This document shows positions 26,241 through 36,850 of a DNA stretch of 64,000 bases, one piece after another. The notes under the pieces are model-generated. The model did not search any database. It saw nothing but the letters and a program-made list of their open reading frames with translations, and was not told the DNA's origin. Made by a program: the position numbers and the translations under genes. How positions within the stretch are numbered: the stretch's first letter is position 1; each line of letters begins with the position of its first letter. Origin of the DNA: Syngnathus acus (taxonomy: Eukaryota > Chordata > Actinopteri > Syngnathiformes > Syngnathidae); contig NC_051090.1 in assembly GCF_901709675.1 (NCBI RefSeq), positions 10,611,342-10,675,341 of the forward strand, read 5' to 3'.

Positions 26241-28265
26241 GTATTGCAGTTTTCAGCAAAGGCGAGACGGCAAAGCGCCACTTTTATGGCCCCGTGGTAA
26301 GAAGCAGCATCTCGTTTTGCAAAGATCAAAATAAGGTCGTACGCGCAACTGCTTGGTTGAGGACATTGCCTTCATGTGTTTGCCCACTTTTGTTGCACCC
26401 AAATGGGGCTACCTGCTTCTCTCACTCTTATGTTGTCTGTCAGGTTGCCAAAATGTATTTTATTTTTCCCTCAACATAAAATCCTCTCTCCAGAAATAAA
26501 GGAGTGTCTCTTTGTGAGATGTCTGGTGCACCGCCACCAAGACTTGAGCCTGACTTTGGTGAGCAGGCGGCCCGAGTGTGAGTGAAGGCAAAGACATTCA
26601 CAGTGACATGCCTTCCTGTTCTTGCGGCTCTGCCACGGGACCTTGTGTGTGTGTGTGTGTGTGCATGTGTGCGCACGTGTGTGTGCGCGCGTGTGGCCTG
26701 CTTTTTTAAGAGATGCAATAACAGCTCATGTTTCATCTGTGACTAAATCCTTAAAAGGCGTATCGCTAAAGATAACTCATGCCCCCCCGCCCCCCACCAA
26801 GTGGCTAACCGCACAGAACTGCATTAGCCTCAGAATGAAAAAAATAAAAACTACTGTCAAATGATTCCGAACACAACTGGTTGCAATGCCACATTTTCAT
26901 CGAAAGCATAAGAATAGAAAATAGAAATTTGTCGAAAGCATTAAAATAATGGTAGTCTGAATAACCCTAATAACAACAACAATAATAATTCTACATTCAA
27001 ACAACATTACCATTAAGGTCATCAGAGATTCAGTATAAGTCAAAAGAGACTCCCAGAGCACGGACAATTAATGATGACAATTCCAATTCTGACATCCGGG
27101 CGGACCAGGTGTGACGAGATGAGGAAGTCACCTTTCTAATAGATGCCACATGATATTGATGCTACCAACCTGGCAGACACGGGAAATCAATCACCACCGG
27201 ACATGACTTTCTTCTGACAAACCGGCCTAATGGTCTCCAACATATACCTGACAAAGATACAGTTGCTATTAATTATTTAGTCATGTGCACTCTGACGATG
27301 ATATTCTCAGGACGTGCCGCAAAAGGCCCGAGCGGTCTCGCCTTAAGAGAGGCTTTGCGTGCGATATTTCGGCAGGCAGACTTGAATGTCTCGAATATGC
27401 ATGACAACGGTTACATTTAGAAAGGAGCCAGGCACGGTTTCATCATCGTGTGAACTTCCTTGCTACCACCATTGCATCGTCGCTGAAGCAAGAACCTACA
27501 TTGCGCATTTATCCATTTTTAATTGTCCAGTTGTCTCTGCGGTGTGGAACAAAGAGCACGGTGGCGGTTAATCCGGCTGTTACCAGACAACAGCTGGCCT
27601 GCGGCCACCAGGCTTTCACAAGACTTAAATCCCCTTTTTCAATCTGCACAGAGGGGATGCGAGTGAGTGGCTTGGGAGGAAACAACGAGGAGGGAAAGGG
27701 GAAGGAAATGTGATGCATTTAATGCATTCAGGGAAAAAAGTGGAAATTGTGAGTGCCAATAAAAAAACAAATTAAACAGCTTCCACTGTTGGAATGGGAA
27801 GATTCCTCAATAATAAGTCATACGAATGAGGTGCAGTCTTGGGTTGTTTTGCAAAAAACAACCCAAAGTTGGGTCAAATTGTTCCAATTTTTACCCCAAT
27901 ACGTTATGTTTTTTTTTAGTAGGCTAAATTTGCTGAATAGTTAAACTGCAAAAAAAAAATAAAAACGATCTGATGAAATAATTCACGTGCACATCAATGA
28001 ATTTGTGAAATGCAGGCTAAATAATTAGAAAATGTGCTATGAAAAATTAATAATGGACACATGTCAAATATATGCCTATTGAATATAATAGAAAATCTGG
28101 GGAGAAAAGTATGCCATTTATGACAGCCTTTCTTTGTGAACGGCCATCAAAACAGATAAAAATGTCAGCATGCAATTGTACAATTGAAATTACAAATGAA
28201 ACCGACGACTTGAATGTCACCATTTAGACAGATGTCGGGCGTGCAAAGAAGACAGTTATTATTAA
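26241..28265. other. Stretch without recognised gene
   Basis: It holds a (GT)n tract at 26,644-26,695. Otherwise I see no supported exon and no recognised element. Confidence 0.5.
26644..26695. repeat. (GT)n/(GC) microsatellite
   Basis: Alternating purine-pyrimidine tract, mostly GT with CA and GCGC interruptions. Confidence 0.9.
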
Positions 28266-28266
28266 G

Positions 28267-28271
28267 CCCCC

Positions 28272-28304
<33 letters not shown>

Positions 28305-28318
28305 ACACACACACACAC
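28267..28318. repeat. Poly(C) and (CA)n tract
   Basis: A run of 22 C is followed by about 30 bp of CA repeats. It sits roughly 100 bp upstream of the GC-rich block assigned to the b3galt2 promoter. Confidence 0.95.
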
Positions 28319-28419
28319 CGCCCCCTACATTCAGTGAACATAGCAGGAACGTCTAAGTGGGTCACGTGAGTTGCTGGGCTAAAAATGCAGTGACGTGTGA
28401 GAGTTCCGTCAGTGTGGCG

Positions 28420-29034
28420 GCGTCTGACATCGCTCCCACCCGGGACATCCGCTGCTCGACTGTGGTCGCTCCAAGAGAGACAAGCTAGGATGCGGACGAT
28501 GAACGAAACACTCCGCGCGGGCTTGAGGGACAACATTTTGTTTTCCCACAACCGCGACAAGACTCGTTGGATTGCATTGTGAGGAGGGCAAAGCGCGCAG
28601 CTTTCCTCTGTCGCTCGATCTGCGTGCGTGCGTGCAGCAGCAGCAGCAGCAGCCAGGCGAGAATCGCCGACCGCGCCCGCGCCTTCTTCTCGCTGCACGG
28701 CCAGCTTCCGACTCGTGTGCAAGCTGCTGCGATGTTTTTGACAAAGAGCAACTTGGATGAGAGCGCTCGACGGCGGTGAGGATCGGGAAGGGAAGCTGCG
28801 CTGTTTACCGGGGAGAGAGGAGAGGAGGAGTTGCAGCAAGGGGGAGCTCGGGGGAAAAAACCCCGCAGGCTTGGAGACTGTGGAGATGCCCGTGAGCGAG
28901 GACGGAACGCGAGCAATGTGTCGGTGCAATTAGCGGACTACAGAAGGCCTTGATTTCATTCAGTCCGGTGATGTGGACTAAAAGCAGCGGGCGACGACTC
29001 CGCTGCTAGCCGACTGCAACATGAGGAAGAGGAG
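28420..29034 (+). promoter_or_regulatory. b3galt2: CpG-rich b3galt2 promoter and 5' noncoding exon
   Basis: This GC- and CpG-rich island contrasts with its AT-rich surroundings. It ends with a strong splice donor, GAGGAG/GTACGC, so a noncoding exon could end at 29,034. A good acceptor (TTTTGTTTCAG at about 33,535-33,545) precedes the coding exon, giving an intron of about 4.5 kb. A noncoding first exon followed by one coding exon is the usual B3GALT2 layout. An ATG at 29,021-29,023 would open a 14-codon upstream frame spanning the junction. The 5' end of the exon and the transcription start cannot be fixed. A (CAG)6 tract lies at 28,635-28,652. Confidence 0.5.
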
Positions 29035-29849
29035 GTACGCAGCACTGCACATCTCGTGAGTCCTCCACATCCTCATCATTTATTTAGCCGTCCCCACCCA
29101 CTTCTCCTCCCGCTGACTGTCACACTCAGCCTGTCTGCATCATCCCTGAGCCTGCACGGGCGCTTTGCCCATCAAGCCATTCTACGTGCATCCCAAAAGT
29201 AGCCCAGGCAGGACCAGGTGAGCGCTTTGCATTTTCTTAACCCAGGCAAGCGTGTCAGTTGTTTGAATTCAAGGAGAGCGGGAAGCCAGTTCTTGGCAGT
29301 TCCATCACCATCTTCAAATGTATTCTGTATTAATTTGCAAATGATCAAGCTCCGAAAAAACGTTCTTGGACCTGCCAAGAGGAAAGGCCAGGGAGTTTCG
29401 GATGCAGTCTGAGGCACTTGGCAAGGAATGGTGTATGTGAATGGCTGCCAACAGCTGAGGTGGATCATAAAAAGGAAGTAAAAACTGACTTCAAATGATT
29501 TCATGCACGAAGTTGGGCCTTTTCAACACCCATCTGCCCATCAAGAGTAAATTTGTGTAGGTATGAGTCACGTCAGACAATCCTGCAGGAGTCAATCTGC
29601 ATAGATTTTGGCCTCATGGTGACATTACAATCAAACTCATTTACAGGGGTTGAGGGGGGCCTCATTTAGGATGCGGCCAACATGAGACATTTCGAGGTTA
29701 CGGGCTCGCATAGCAAAAACAAAACAACGATAATAACAAAAAAGAACAGCAGACCAGCTGGTGAGAAGCCTAAATATTGTACATGATGTGAATGATCCCG
29801 AGGTCCGTACCTAGAAGAACACCCCAAAACACACAAAAAGCCTCTACGG

Positions 29850-30271
29850 CAGGGGTGCCCAATACGTCGATCGCGATCGACCGGTCGATCGCCAAGCCAC
29901 TATTGGTCGATGGCGCGATATTAAAATGTTTTTATTTGATTTATTTTTTATTTTTTTTTCCGCACTTGACGCGTGTACAAACAACGGCGCTCACAACACA
30001 ACACAAACACGCTAGCTCGCGAGTTCCCTCCAATTGTCAGAACCCTGTTTTTTCTCTTAAACTTAAGAAAGGGTATAAAAATGAGTGGGGCAGCTGGCCA
30101 TAGTAAGAAGTATCACTTTCATAGGGAATGGGAGTAGGACTTTTTTTTCACGATGACATATATATATATATATGTATATATATAAAAAACATTTTTTTTT
30201 TGGTGGGTAGATCTTTGTGACTTGGTCATTTCAAAAGTAGCTCGCGAGCTGAAAAGGTTTGGGCACCCCTG
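29850..30271 (+). mobile_element. hAT MITE with 8-bp target duplication
   Basis: The ends CAGGGGTGCCCAA and TTGGGCACCCCTG are perfect inverted repeats. The duplication CTCTACGG lies at 29,842-29,849 and 30,272-30,279. The element is 422 bp and keeps a short piece of the transposase start at 30,081-30,137, so it is an internal-deletion derivative of an autonomous hAT. Confidence 0.92.
30081..30137 (+). pseudogene. N-terminal remnant of a hAT transposase
   Basis: The 18 codons MSGAAGHSKKYHFHREWE are followed by TAG and then DFFF in frame. This matches the start I recall for GTF2IRD2/EPM2AIP1-like hAT transposases (MSG...KKY.FH.EWE.DFFF), with a stop in place of a residue. It fits with the zinc-finger piece at 25,317-25,655 as the next part of the same protein family. 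Confidence 0.55.
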
Positions 30272-30381
30272 CTCTACGGGGTCCACAAACGGGTGTAAGG
30301 GCAGTTTAGTTCAACACGAGGAGCCAGATTTGGACCGAGAAGCAGACATGACACAAAAGTTGAAAAGTAAACGGAGCATGA

Positions 30382-30756
30382 CTGTCACGTGCGGAATGGA
30401 GCAGGGGCGACCAAATGCAGCTTGGACCAGGATTTATTGAAATGAAAAGGGTGGTGGAAGAGAGGATGAGGGGAACAAACAGGCAGGAGAACATGGCAGG
30501 ACTAACAGGGAGGCAAACAGACAGGAACAAGCAGGTAAAGAGGAACTAACAGGAAAAGAGGAATAAACGGGGAAAGAGAACAAACAGGGACGGACTAACA
30601 GGATGATCTGACAGGGAGTGACACGCAGACAGGACTTAAATACAAGACAGGTAACGATGGGCAAATGACCGATTACAATGATTATGAGTAGACAGGTGGG
30701 GAGGGGCGAGTGCACAGACGAGGAAACGGCGAGGAGCGGATACGTGATAGTGACAG
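30382..30756. repeat. Dispersed repeat, copy 2 (class unknown)
   Basis: It shares the block order of 21,359-21,734. Here the ends CTGTCAC and GTGACAG are perfect 7-bp inverted repeats, which supports a DNA-element reading. The middle is a diverged purine-rich array of GGAACAAAC-like words. It has no coding content, and no target duplication was found. Confidence 0.6.
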
Positions 30757-31109
30757 AGAGCAGGGTTGGACACGGAAGAAAACTGTTCGACTTGGAAGAA
30801 AGCTCGACGTACTGACAACTTGTCACTGAGCTTAGAAACTGTGAGACACAAGCAGAGAAAAACAATCAAATCAACAAGAGGAAATTATTTTGACCATTTT
30901 CTGTTAAACTGAGTATAAGTGGGGCAACGACGCAGCAGACCCAGCAGAGGGTGCGCCACTTTGCATTTGTAACGGATGGCAGGAGTGAGTTACCGTAATT
31001 TTCGGACTATCAATCGCGTTTTTTTTTTCATAGTTGGGTGGGGGGGCGACTTATAATAAGGAGCGATTTATATGTGTTTTATACTCAAAAATTTTCCACA
31101 AAAAAAAAA

Positions 31110-31155
31110 GTGAAACCGCGACAAACGAACCGCGATGTAGCAAGGGATTACTGTA
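31110..31155. repeat. Short dispersed motif shared with 25.3 kb
   Basis: GTGAAACCGCG, GAACCGCGATGTAGC and GGGATTACTGTA occur here in the same order as at 25,262-25,318, where there are a few mismatches. It looks like the end of a small interspersed element. Confidence 0.5.
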
Positions 31156-31339
31156 ATTTGAATTTCAATTGACGTCAGCAGCGCGACGCGGCGTGGCGCA
31201 GCGGTTGTTTACAAAAAGGACAAAGATTGGTCACGGGATGACAGTGATGACGAATAGTGATGTATATATATATGTATATGTCTTATATATAATAATTGGC
31301 TCGGGTAATTAACACATTTCTTTCTATAATACAACACTT

Positions 31340-32490
31340 ACACACTGATCCGTTGGCAACAGTCTCTCACCCGGTCATGAACGGGAAATTGCGTCACTGA
31401 CTCGTTCATGAACGGGAAATTACGTCACTGACTCGTAAAGTCCCTCCTCCATCTATCGCTCGCTGGCGCTGCTGATTGGTCGTTCGCGATGATTCACGAG
31501 TGAGTGACAGATAGCATTGCCGCTATGCCATTGCCAGCCGACACACTTTATGCCGAAATTGATGTTTTAATTTTGTTTTTGTTGGCTTGTAGTTGATGGT
31601 GTTATTATGTATCGAATGTGTTTGTGTTTGAATAAAAGGTTGAAAAAAAAAACCGTTATGCCGACATTTGTTAATTTTGGGGACACCAACTCATATAACA
31701 ACGTAAAACACATATATATATTGTCATCTCAAGCAGTTAACCAAATGTCTGATTTTTATGTTTTGATTGGCGAATATAAAAACAAGGAGTAAAACACCAG
31801 ACAAGTTATAACTTAAATGTTTATTAAAATAATAATAATAATAATAATAGTAATAATAATAATTAAAGTACATCTCAAACCAGCAATCTAATGTGAAACT
31901 GCAGTCGATATATTGGATAACAATATTTAGGCATATATATGCATACATGTTATTTAAAACCTACTATAAGTAAATCGTAAATCTACATTCTGGTTTACAT
32001 AGTTCACGCCAGGAGACGCAACACGTCCACTGACTGATCCGTTGATGCACAGGAAGGCAGTTCACTCATCGACTCGTTCGTGAACGGGAAAGCCAGGATT
32101 CGTTCCCTCACTGATCCGTTCTCGCGGTGAACTGGAAATGCGAATCACTCGGTGAGTGATTCACTCACCGAGTGATTCGTTCACTCATAGATTCGTTCGT
32201 TGGTGAACGGGAAATGCAATTCACGACTCGTTCGTGAACGGGAAGTTACGTCACTGACTCGTAAAGTCCCTCCTCCATCTAACGCTCGCTGGCGCTGCTG
32301 ATTGGCTGATTTTCTTCTTCGTTTTGTTTTACGGCGAGGTAGCACCAGCTCTAATGGGCCTTACTGACATCTACTGGTTGAAGTTATATATGAAAGGAAA
32401 AAAGAACGAATCACTTTAGGAAGTGATTCGTTCACTGAAAAGATCCGTTCTTTTTGAACGAATCGTTCACTCACGAGCCAACACGAATGA
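31340..32490. repeat. GAACGGGAA/CACTCG repeat cluster
   Basis: Words such as TGAACGGGAA, TCACTGACTCGT and GATTCGTTCACTCA recur many times in both orientations. A block of 77 bp at 31,403-31,479 is repeated directly at 32,229-32,305 with about three mismatches. A perfect inverted repeat with 18-bp arms lies at 32,142-32,178. I recognise the style from fish interspersed repeats but cannot assign a class. Confidence 0.6.
31829..31864. repeat. (AAT)n microsatellite
   Basis: About twelve AAT units with one interruption. Confidence 0.9.
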
Positions 32491-33533
32491 CGCACAGATG
32501 GGAGTTGGACGCTGCTGATATTGACCGTGTGCGTGTTGCTGTAACTGTGTGAGTCTTTGTCAATGAGTACCCTTTGCAACCAAAACTGAACCACATCTTC
32601 CCTCCTGTGTTCTAACTTCTGACCGACACCCGGGGGCGAAAAGAGCATAACCCCCTTTAGTCCTCGGGCTCCCCAACACTCAGTGAGGTGAAGGCAACTC
32701 CACTGTGAGAGAGACGTTTTCAAATTTAAGGCAACATTGCTAGTTACATTTTAAGGCATTGATGAATTGTTTTCGTTTATAGTCCTTGAGTTGATCCAAT
32801 CCCCCAAAAGCACGGTGAAATTTAGATTCCTGCTCGTAGCTGCGCATCCCGGGTGGCCTCATTTTGACAGGTAGGCAGTGTTGATAAGCTTAAGGTGACT
32901 GGCGGGAAAAGATCGTAATCGCCACACAGACTGCCGCAGGCTGCCGCAGGCTTTGGGTCCACCGCCCGCCGGACCCTGAAAACTCGTTTCGACGGATGGA
33001 TTTCGTCCGCGCAAATCGCGACTCGACACGGAGCTGATGACATTGGTTGGCCCGAGCGCCTCCCTCCCTGGAACATTAGTCTGCGTCATATTGAGCAAAG
33101 CTGTGATCTATACGTACTTAGATGTGAGGCATCGCGCTTTAATGACGTGCACGGATCATCATATCATAGTCGCGTGGGGCAAACGCAACGGCAATTCTCC
33201 CAAGAGTATTTTGCAATTGTCCTGTTCTCTCTCCTCACTGAGCCACTTCCCACGAGTCTTGTTGTGATCTCCGCCCCGGTCCAATCAAAGCTGTTACAAC
33301 AATGCCTTTTCTCCCTTTTAAAATATTTAATTGTATTATCCCAGAGAGCCGTCTGCAATAATAGCCTGCAATTTGGTGTTTTATGGGAATGAAATTAGAC
33401 TGAGAATTGCAAGAGGAGTGTCAAAGTAAGAAGAGAAAATAAATCCAATCCGCTCCACAAGCAGAATTGGACAAGTGACATGCAATTCGGCACGAGTGAA
33501 AATGAAGTGCTCCCCATCTGATTTTTATTGTTG
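32491..33533 (+). other. Intronic stretch, nothing identified
   Basis: Between the repeat cluster and the acceptor of the b3galt2 coding exon I see no exon or repeat. The frames around 32.8-33.1 kb look accidental. Confidence 0.5.
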
Positions 33534-33545
33534 TTTTTGTTTCAG

Positions 33546-33797
33546 ATTAGAGGAGGGGAGCCCTCTCATATCCTGAAGGGAGCAAGACGTAGAACTCGCT
33601 TATCTCCAAAGAGAAACTGCTCAAGTCTCCAGTTGCCTTCTTAGTGCCACACTTGACCTCAGTGACGCGACCTTCCAAAGACTCCAACCACGTCATCTGC
33701 CAGCTCAAGCAACTTTGACTTTTTGGGCAACCAACCACATGTTTGAGGCGACTCAATGTGAGCGCCTCCGCCTGTTCCCGCAAGGCCGACCTTCACC
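33546..33797 (+). promoter_or_regulatory. b3galt2: b3galt2 5' UTR of exon 2 with upstream ORFs
   Basis: The segment follows the acceptor at 33,545. It contains an ATG at 33,739-33,741 opening a 32-codon frame that ends at 33,837, past and out of frame with the main start at 33,798. A second ATG at 33,756-33,758 is followed at once by TGA. Such overlapping upstream frames normally reduce initiation at the main start. The ATG at 33,739 has a poor context (C at -3, T at +4), so leaky scanning is likely. Confidence 0.6.
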
Positions 33798-35129
33798 ATG
33801 CAGTGGCGACGGCGACATTGCTGTCCCCTCAAGATGACGTGGACGGCCAAGCGCTCGCTATTCCGGACTCATGTGGCGGGCCTCCTCTCGCTGGCGCTGC
33901 TCTTCACCCTCTTCTCCTTTTTCAGTCGCCAGGACTGGCTGCCCGGCCGTAGCGGGCCACGGGAAAACCCGCTGGCCTACACCGTCAGGGGTTTCCGCAA
34001 CGCCAGGGGGGAGGCCAACCAGAGCAGCTCCCTCAGGAGCCTTTGGCGGGAGGCAGGTGTCGTCGCGCCCAAGCCCCCTCCGCTCAATCTCAGTTCTCAG
34101 CCTGCAGAAGGGTTGGCCGGGGAGGCGGGAGGAGGACTCGGTGGAGGCGGGGCAGCTCGCGTGGCCGTCATGGGACTGGGAGACTCCATGAGCACCAACA
34201 ACAGTTTACAGAAGGAGATGGACGTGGGAGGGAAGCTAAGCGCTCAGCCCTACCGTTACATCCTCAACCAGCCTTTCAAGTGCAGCGACAGCACCCCCTT
34301 CCTCGTCCTGCTGGTGGCCACCGAGCCGGGCCAGGCCGATGCCCGCAAGGCCATCCGCCAGACGTGGGGCAACGACAGTGTGGCCATGGGCCTGGGCTTT
34401 GTGCGACTCTTCCTGCTGGGCGTGGGCGAGAGCTCGGACGCCTCGCTTCAGAGTAGCATCGAGGAGGAGAGTCGCCTTTACCGAGACATCATCCAGCAAG
34501 AATATCGAGATACCTACTACAACCTGACCATCAAAACCTTGATGGCCATGAACTGGGTGGCCACGTATTGCGCACACGCCTCGTACGTGATGAAGACAGA
34601 CAGCGACATGTTTGTCAACACAGAGTATCTCATTCAGAAGCTGCTGAAGCCCGAGCTGCCTCCCAGGCGCAGGTACTTCACAGGCTACCTGATGAGAGGG
34701 TACGCGCCCAACAGAAACAAGGACAGCAAGTGGTACATGCCGCCCGAGCTGTACCCAAGCGAGCGCTACCCAACCTTCTGCTCCGGCACGGGCTACGTCT
34801 TCTCGGGGGACATGGCGGAACTCATCTACCAGGCCTCGCTGGGCATCCGCAGGCTCCACCTGGAGGATGTCTACGTGGGGATCTGCCTCGCCAAGTTGCG
34901 CATCGACCCAACTCCGCCTCCCAATGAATTTCTCTTCAACCACTGGAGGGTGTCTTACTCCAGTTGTAAGTACAGCCACCTCATCACCTCGCATCAGTTC
35001 CACCCAAACGAACTGGTCAAGTACTGGAACCACTTGCAGAGCAACAAGCACAACGCCTGCGTTAACACGGCCAAGGAAAAGAACGGCAGGTACAGGCAAC
35101 GGCGCTTCCACGGAGAGCGGCCTCCTTGA
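33798..35129 (+). CDS. b3galt2: Beta-1,3-galactosyltransferase 2
   Basis: This single coding exon encodes a 443-residue type II Golgi enzyme of family GT31, which transfers galactose from UDP-Gal in beta-1,3 linkage to N-acetylglucosamine termini. The start is the conserved MQWRRRHCC with ATG in good context (ACCATG). A short basic cytosolic tail precedes a membrane anchor at about residues 25-43. A stem region follows, then the catalytic domain from about residue 150. Family motifs are RKAIRQTWG (183-191), the metal-binding DSD in KTDSDMFVN (268-270), FCSGTGYVFSGD (327-338) and EDVYVG (356-361). Sequons are at N74, N97, N134, N192 and N242. It is about 20 residues longer than human B3GALT2 because of a Gly-rich insertion in the stem near residues 103-130. 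Near-identity over the catalytic domain makes the name secure. In human the gene lies inside a CDC73 intron; no cdc73 exon was seen here. Confidence 0.97.
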   Translation: MQWRRRHCCPLKMTWTAKRSLFRTHVAGLLSLALLFTLFSFFSRQDWLPGRSGPRENPLAYTVRGFRNARGEANQSSSLRSLWREAGVVAPKPPPLNLSSQPAEGLAGEAGGGLGGGGAARVAVMGLGDSMSTNNSLQKEMDVGGKLSAQPYRYILNQPFKCSDSTPFLVLLVATEPGQADARKAIRQTWGNDSVAMGLGFVRLFLLGVGESSDASLQSSIEEESRLYRDIIQQEYRDTYYNLTIKTLMAMNWVATYCAHASYVMKTDSDMFVNTEYLIQKLLKPELPPRRRYFTGYLMRGYAPNRNKDSKWYMPPELYPSERYPTFCSGTGYVFSGDMAELIYQASLGIRRLHLEDVYVGICLAKLRIDPTPPPNEFLFNHWRVSYSSCKYSHLITSHQFHPNELVKYWNHLQSNKHNACVNTAKEKNGRYRQRRFHGERPP

Positions 35130-35536
35130 TGACAACGTTGACCTCGGCGTAAGAAAAGCACATTGGTTTTGCTATCGTGTACAGTCGATTTGAAATTTTT
35201 TTTATTATTTTGAGAGAAATGTCAAGTATTGTATATATGGTGCAATGACAGACGCATCTGTGTTATGGCGCACGGGCTCAGCGTGGCGGAGAAAAAGTAT
35301 TCCACACGGATAAATCTAAGCGTCAAAAGATGTCGCCAATGTGTTTACACAGACAAAGGGAAATGTACACGTCTTTGGTTGCAGGTCATACTACCTAAAC
35401 ATGAATGAAAATATCTTTGGCATTGTCCACTCCTTCTGACCTCTTTCTGTCTTTCTGTCAGTGTTTACGTTCCAGTTGCATCAAATGCCACAAATTCTAA
35501 AAGTTTATCTGCCATATCCTGTATTTTATCTACAAA

Positions 35537-35542
35537 AATAAA
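35537..35542 (+). terminator. b3galt2: b3galt2 polyadenylation signal (candidate)
   Basis: AATAAA about 410 bp after the stop codon, in an AT-rich context. It is the first canonical signal seen downstream. Confidence 0.5.
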
Positions 35543-35628
35543 CATGAAAGCACACAAAAAATGGCCGATCTTGTATTTTTCATTAAGAAGTTCACTTGAG
35601 CAGCTGGTGATTAAATGAACTGAATTCA

Positions 35629-35800
35629 TCCATCCATCCACTCGCAGTCTGGCTTATCCGTGCTGAGCCACGGGGAGGAGGAGCCCATCCCGGACGATTT
35701 TGGGTGAAAGGCAGGCTACACTCTTGATGGTCACAAGGCGCAGACAGACAGACGAGCCTTCATATTGACGCTGGCGCAGTGTGAGTCGCATTCACCTTTC
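35629..35800 (-). mobile_element. Decayed SINE-like fragment
   Basis: After CCATCCATCC there are blocks resembling the 3' half of the SINE at 5,540-5,980: GGCTTATCCGTG, GGAGCCCATCCC, GGCAGGCTACACTC and CACAAGGCGCAGACAGACAG. It is strongly diverged and has lost the tRNA-like head. Confidence 0.4.
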
Positions 35801-36555
35801 ACCAGCATCGACTTTTGCAGCTAGTCTGAACGTCAATTCTATGATCGCATTTCAGCAGCTTCGTTTTGATGGTTCAAAAGCTAAGTGAGATAAATAAGGT
35901 TCTTTTTGATCACTCAATTGCATCATCAGATGCTTTCCTTTAATACAGTTTAATTGAGCCATATAAATACCAGCCAACTCTTTGTCTTTGCAGCACAAGC
36001 TAATTTGGATCATAATCATCTGTTACAAGGACAAAAATATGATTTAATTTTTTTTTCTCGCACTCTCTTGCACGAAAATGACCTGAAATGTTATTTATGA
36101 ATAAAATACGTGCAGACATACATATATGCATACTATCAATCCCCTCTAGATTCTATCCCCTAGTTTCTATTTTTTTTTAGATGATGAACAATCTTCGATA
36201 ATAAATGATAAAGAAGTTGTATTGGATGTGTAATAAAAACAATTCAAAACATTTGCCGTTCCGATCAAGTATGCATAATGTGAGGATACAATCTCAAGGC
36301 TGAGTAATGAGCAATGAATTAAACATTAAGGTCATCGTCTCCAGGGTGCATACAATATTGTGCTGAAAAAAACCCCATACATTTGGATTTTAATTAAAGT
36401 ATGAAAGGCTGTTAGCGTGGCTTCAGCAAGAAAATAAAAGGAAGGCAATGGATCACATTGGCTTTTATCTTGTTTTGGAAGAGCTTTTCATAGACAGAAA
36501 ATAATGCAAGCAGTGGCAGTCCAGTAGAATGGCCCATCTCCTCCAGAGACTACCT

Positions 36556-36850
36556 TGCTAGCTAGCTAGCCAAACATGTGTGATGGCAGGCTATATAAAT
36601 AAATCTGACTTGACGTAATCTGGAGTCCAGTTTACAAGGTGATGTAGAACCAGAACTTCAGTCTTTAACCACTTACAGTCATAACTGGCTACACCGTGTG
36701 GATTCCGAATGTTCTAGCTAGCTAATTTCAAACGCCATGTGTGATGGCAGGCTATATAAATAAATCTGACATGACCTGACCTGGAGTCCAGCTTGCAATG
36801 TGATGTACAACCAGAACTTCAGTCTTTAACTCCTACACTGTGGGGATTCT
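36556..36850. repeat. Tandem duplication, period of about 161 bp
   Basis: The block starting ATGTGTGATGGCAGGCTATA at 36,576 recurs at 36,737, followed in both copies by AATAAATCTGAC, GGAGTCCAG and CCAGAACTTCAGTCTTTAAC in the same order and spacing. Differences are scattered substitutions, so this is an old local duplication rather than a transposon. Confidence 0.85.

Larger units (their letters stand above)
29035..33545 (+). other. b3galt2: Putative b3galt2 intron 1, rich in repeats
   Basis: Inferred from the donor at 29,035 and the acceptor ending at 33,545. It holds a hAT MITE (29,850-30,271), a dispersed repeat (30,382-30,756), a cluster of GAACG/CACTCG repeats (31,340-32,490) and an ATA microsatellite. 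I see no coding exon in it. Confidence 0.45.

Noticed and set aside
28303-28929. 208-codon open frame on the minus strand
   Set aside because: It runs across the poly(C)/CA tract and the CpG island. Composition explains it; no splice signals or known protein match.
34236-35135. 299-codon open frame on the minus strand
   Set aside because: It mirrors the b3galt2 coding exon and exists only because GC-rich third positions avoid stops on the other strand. It has no family resemblance.
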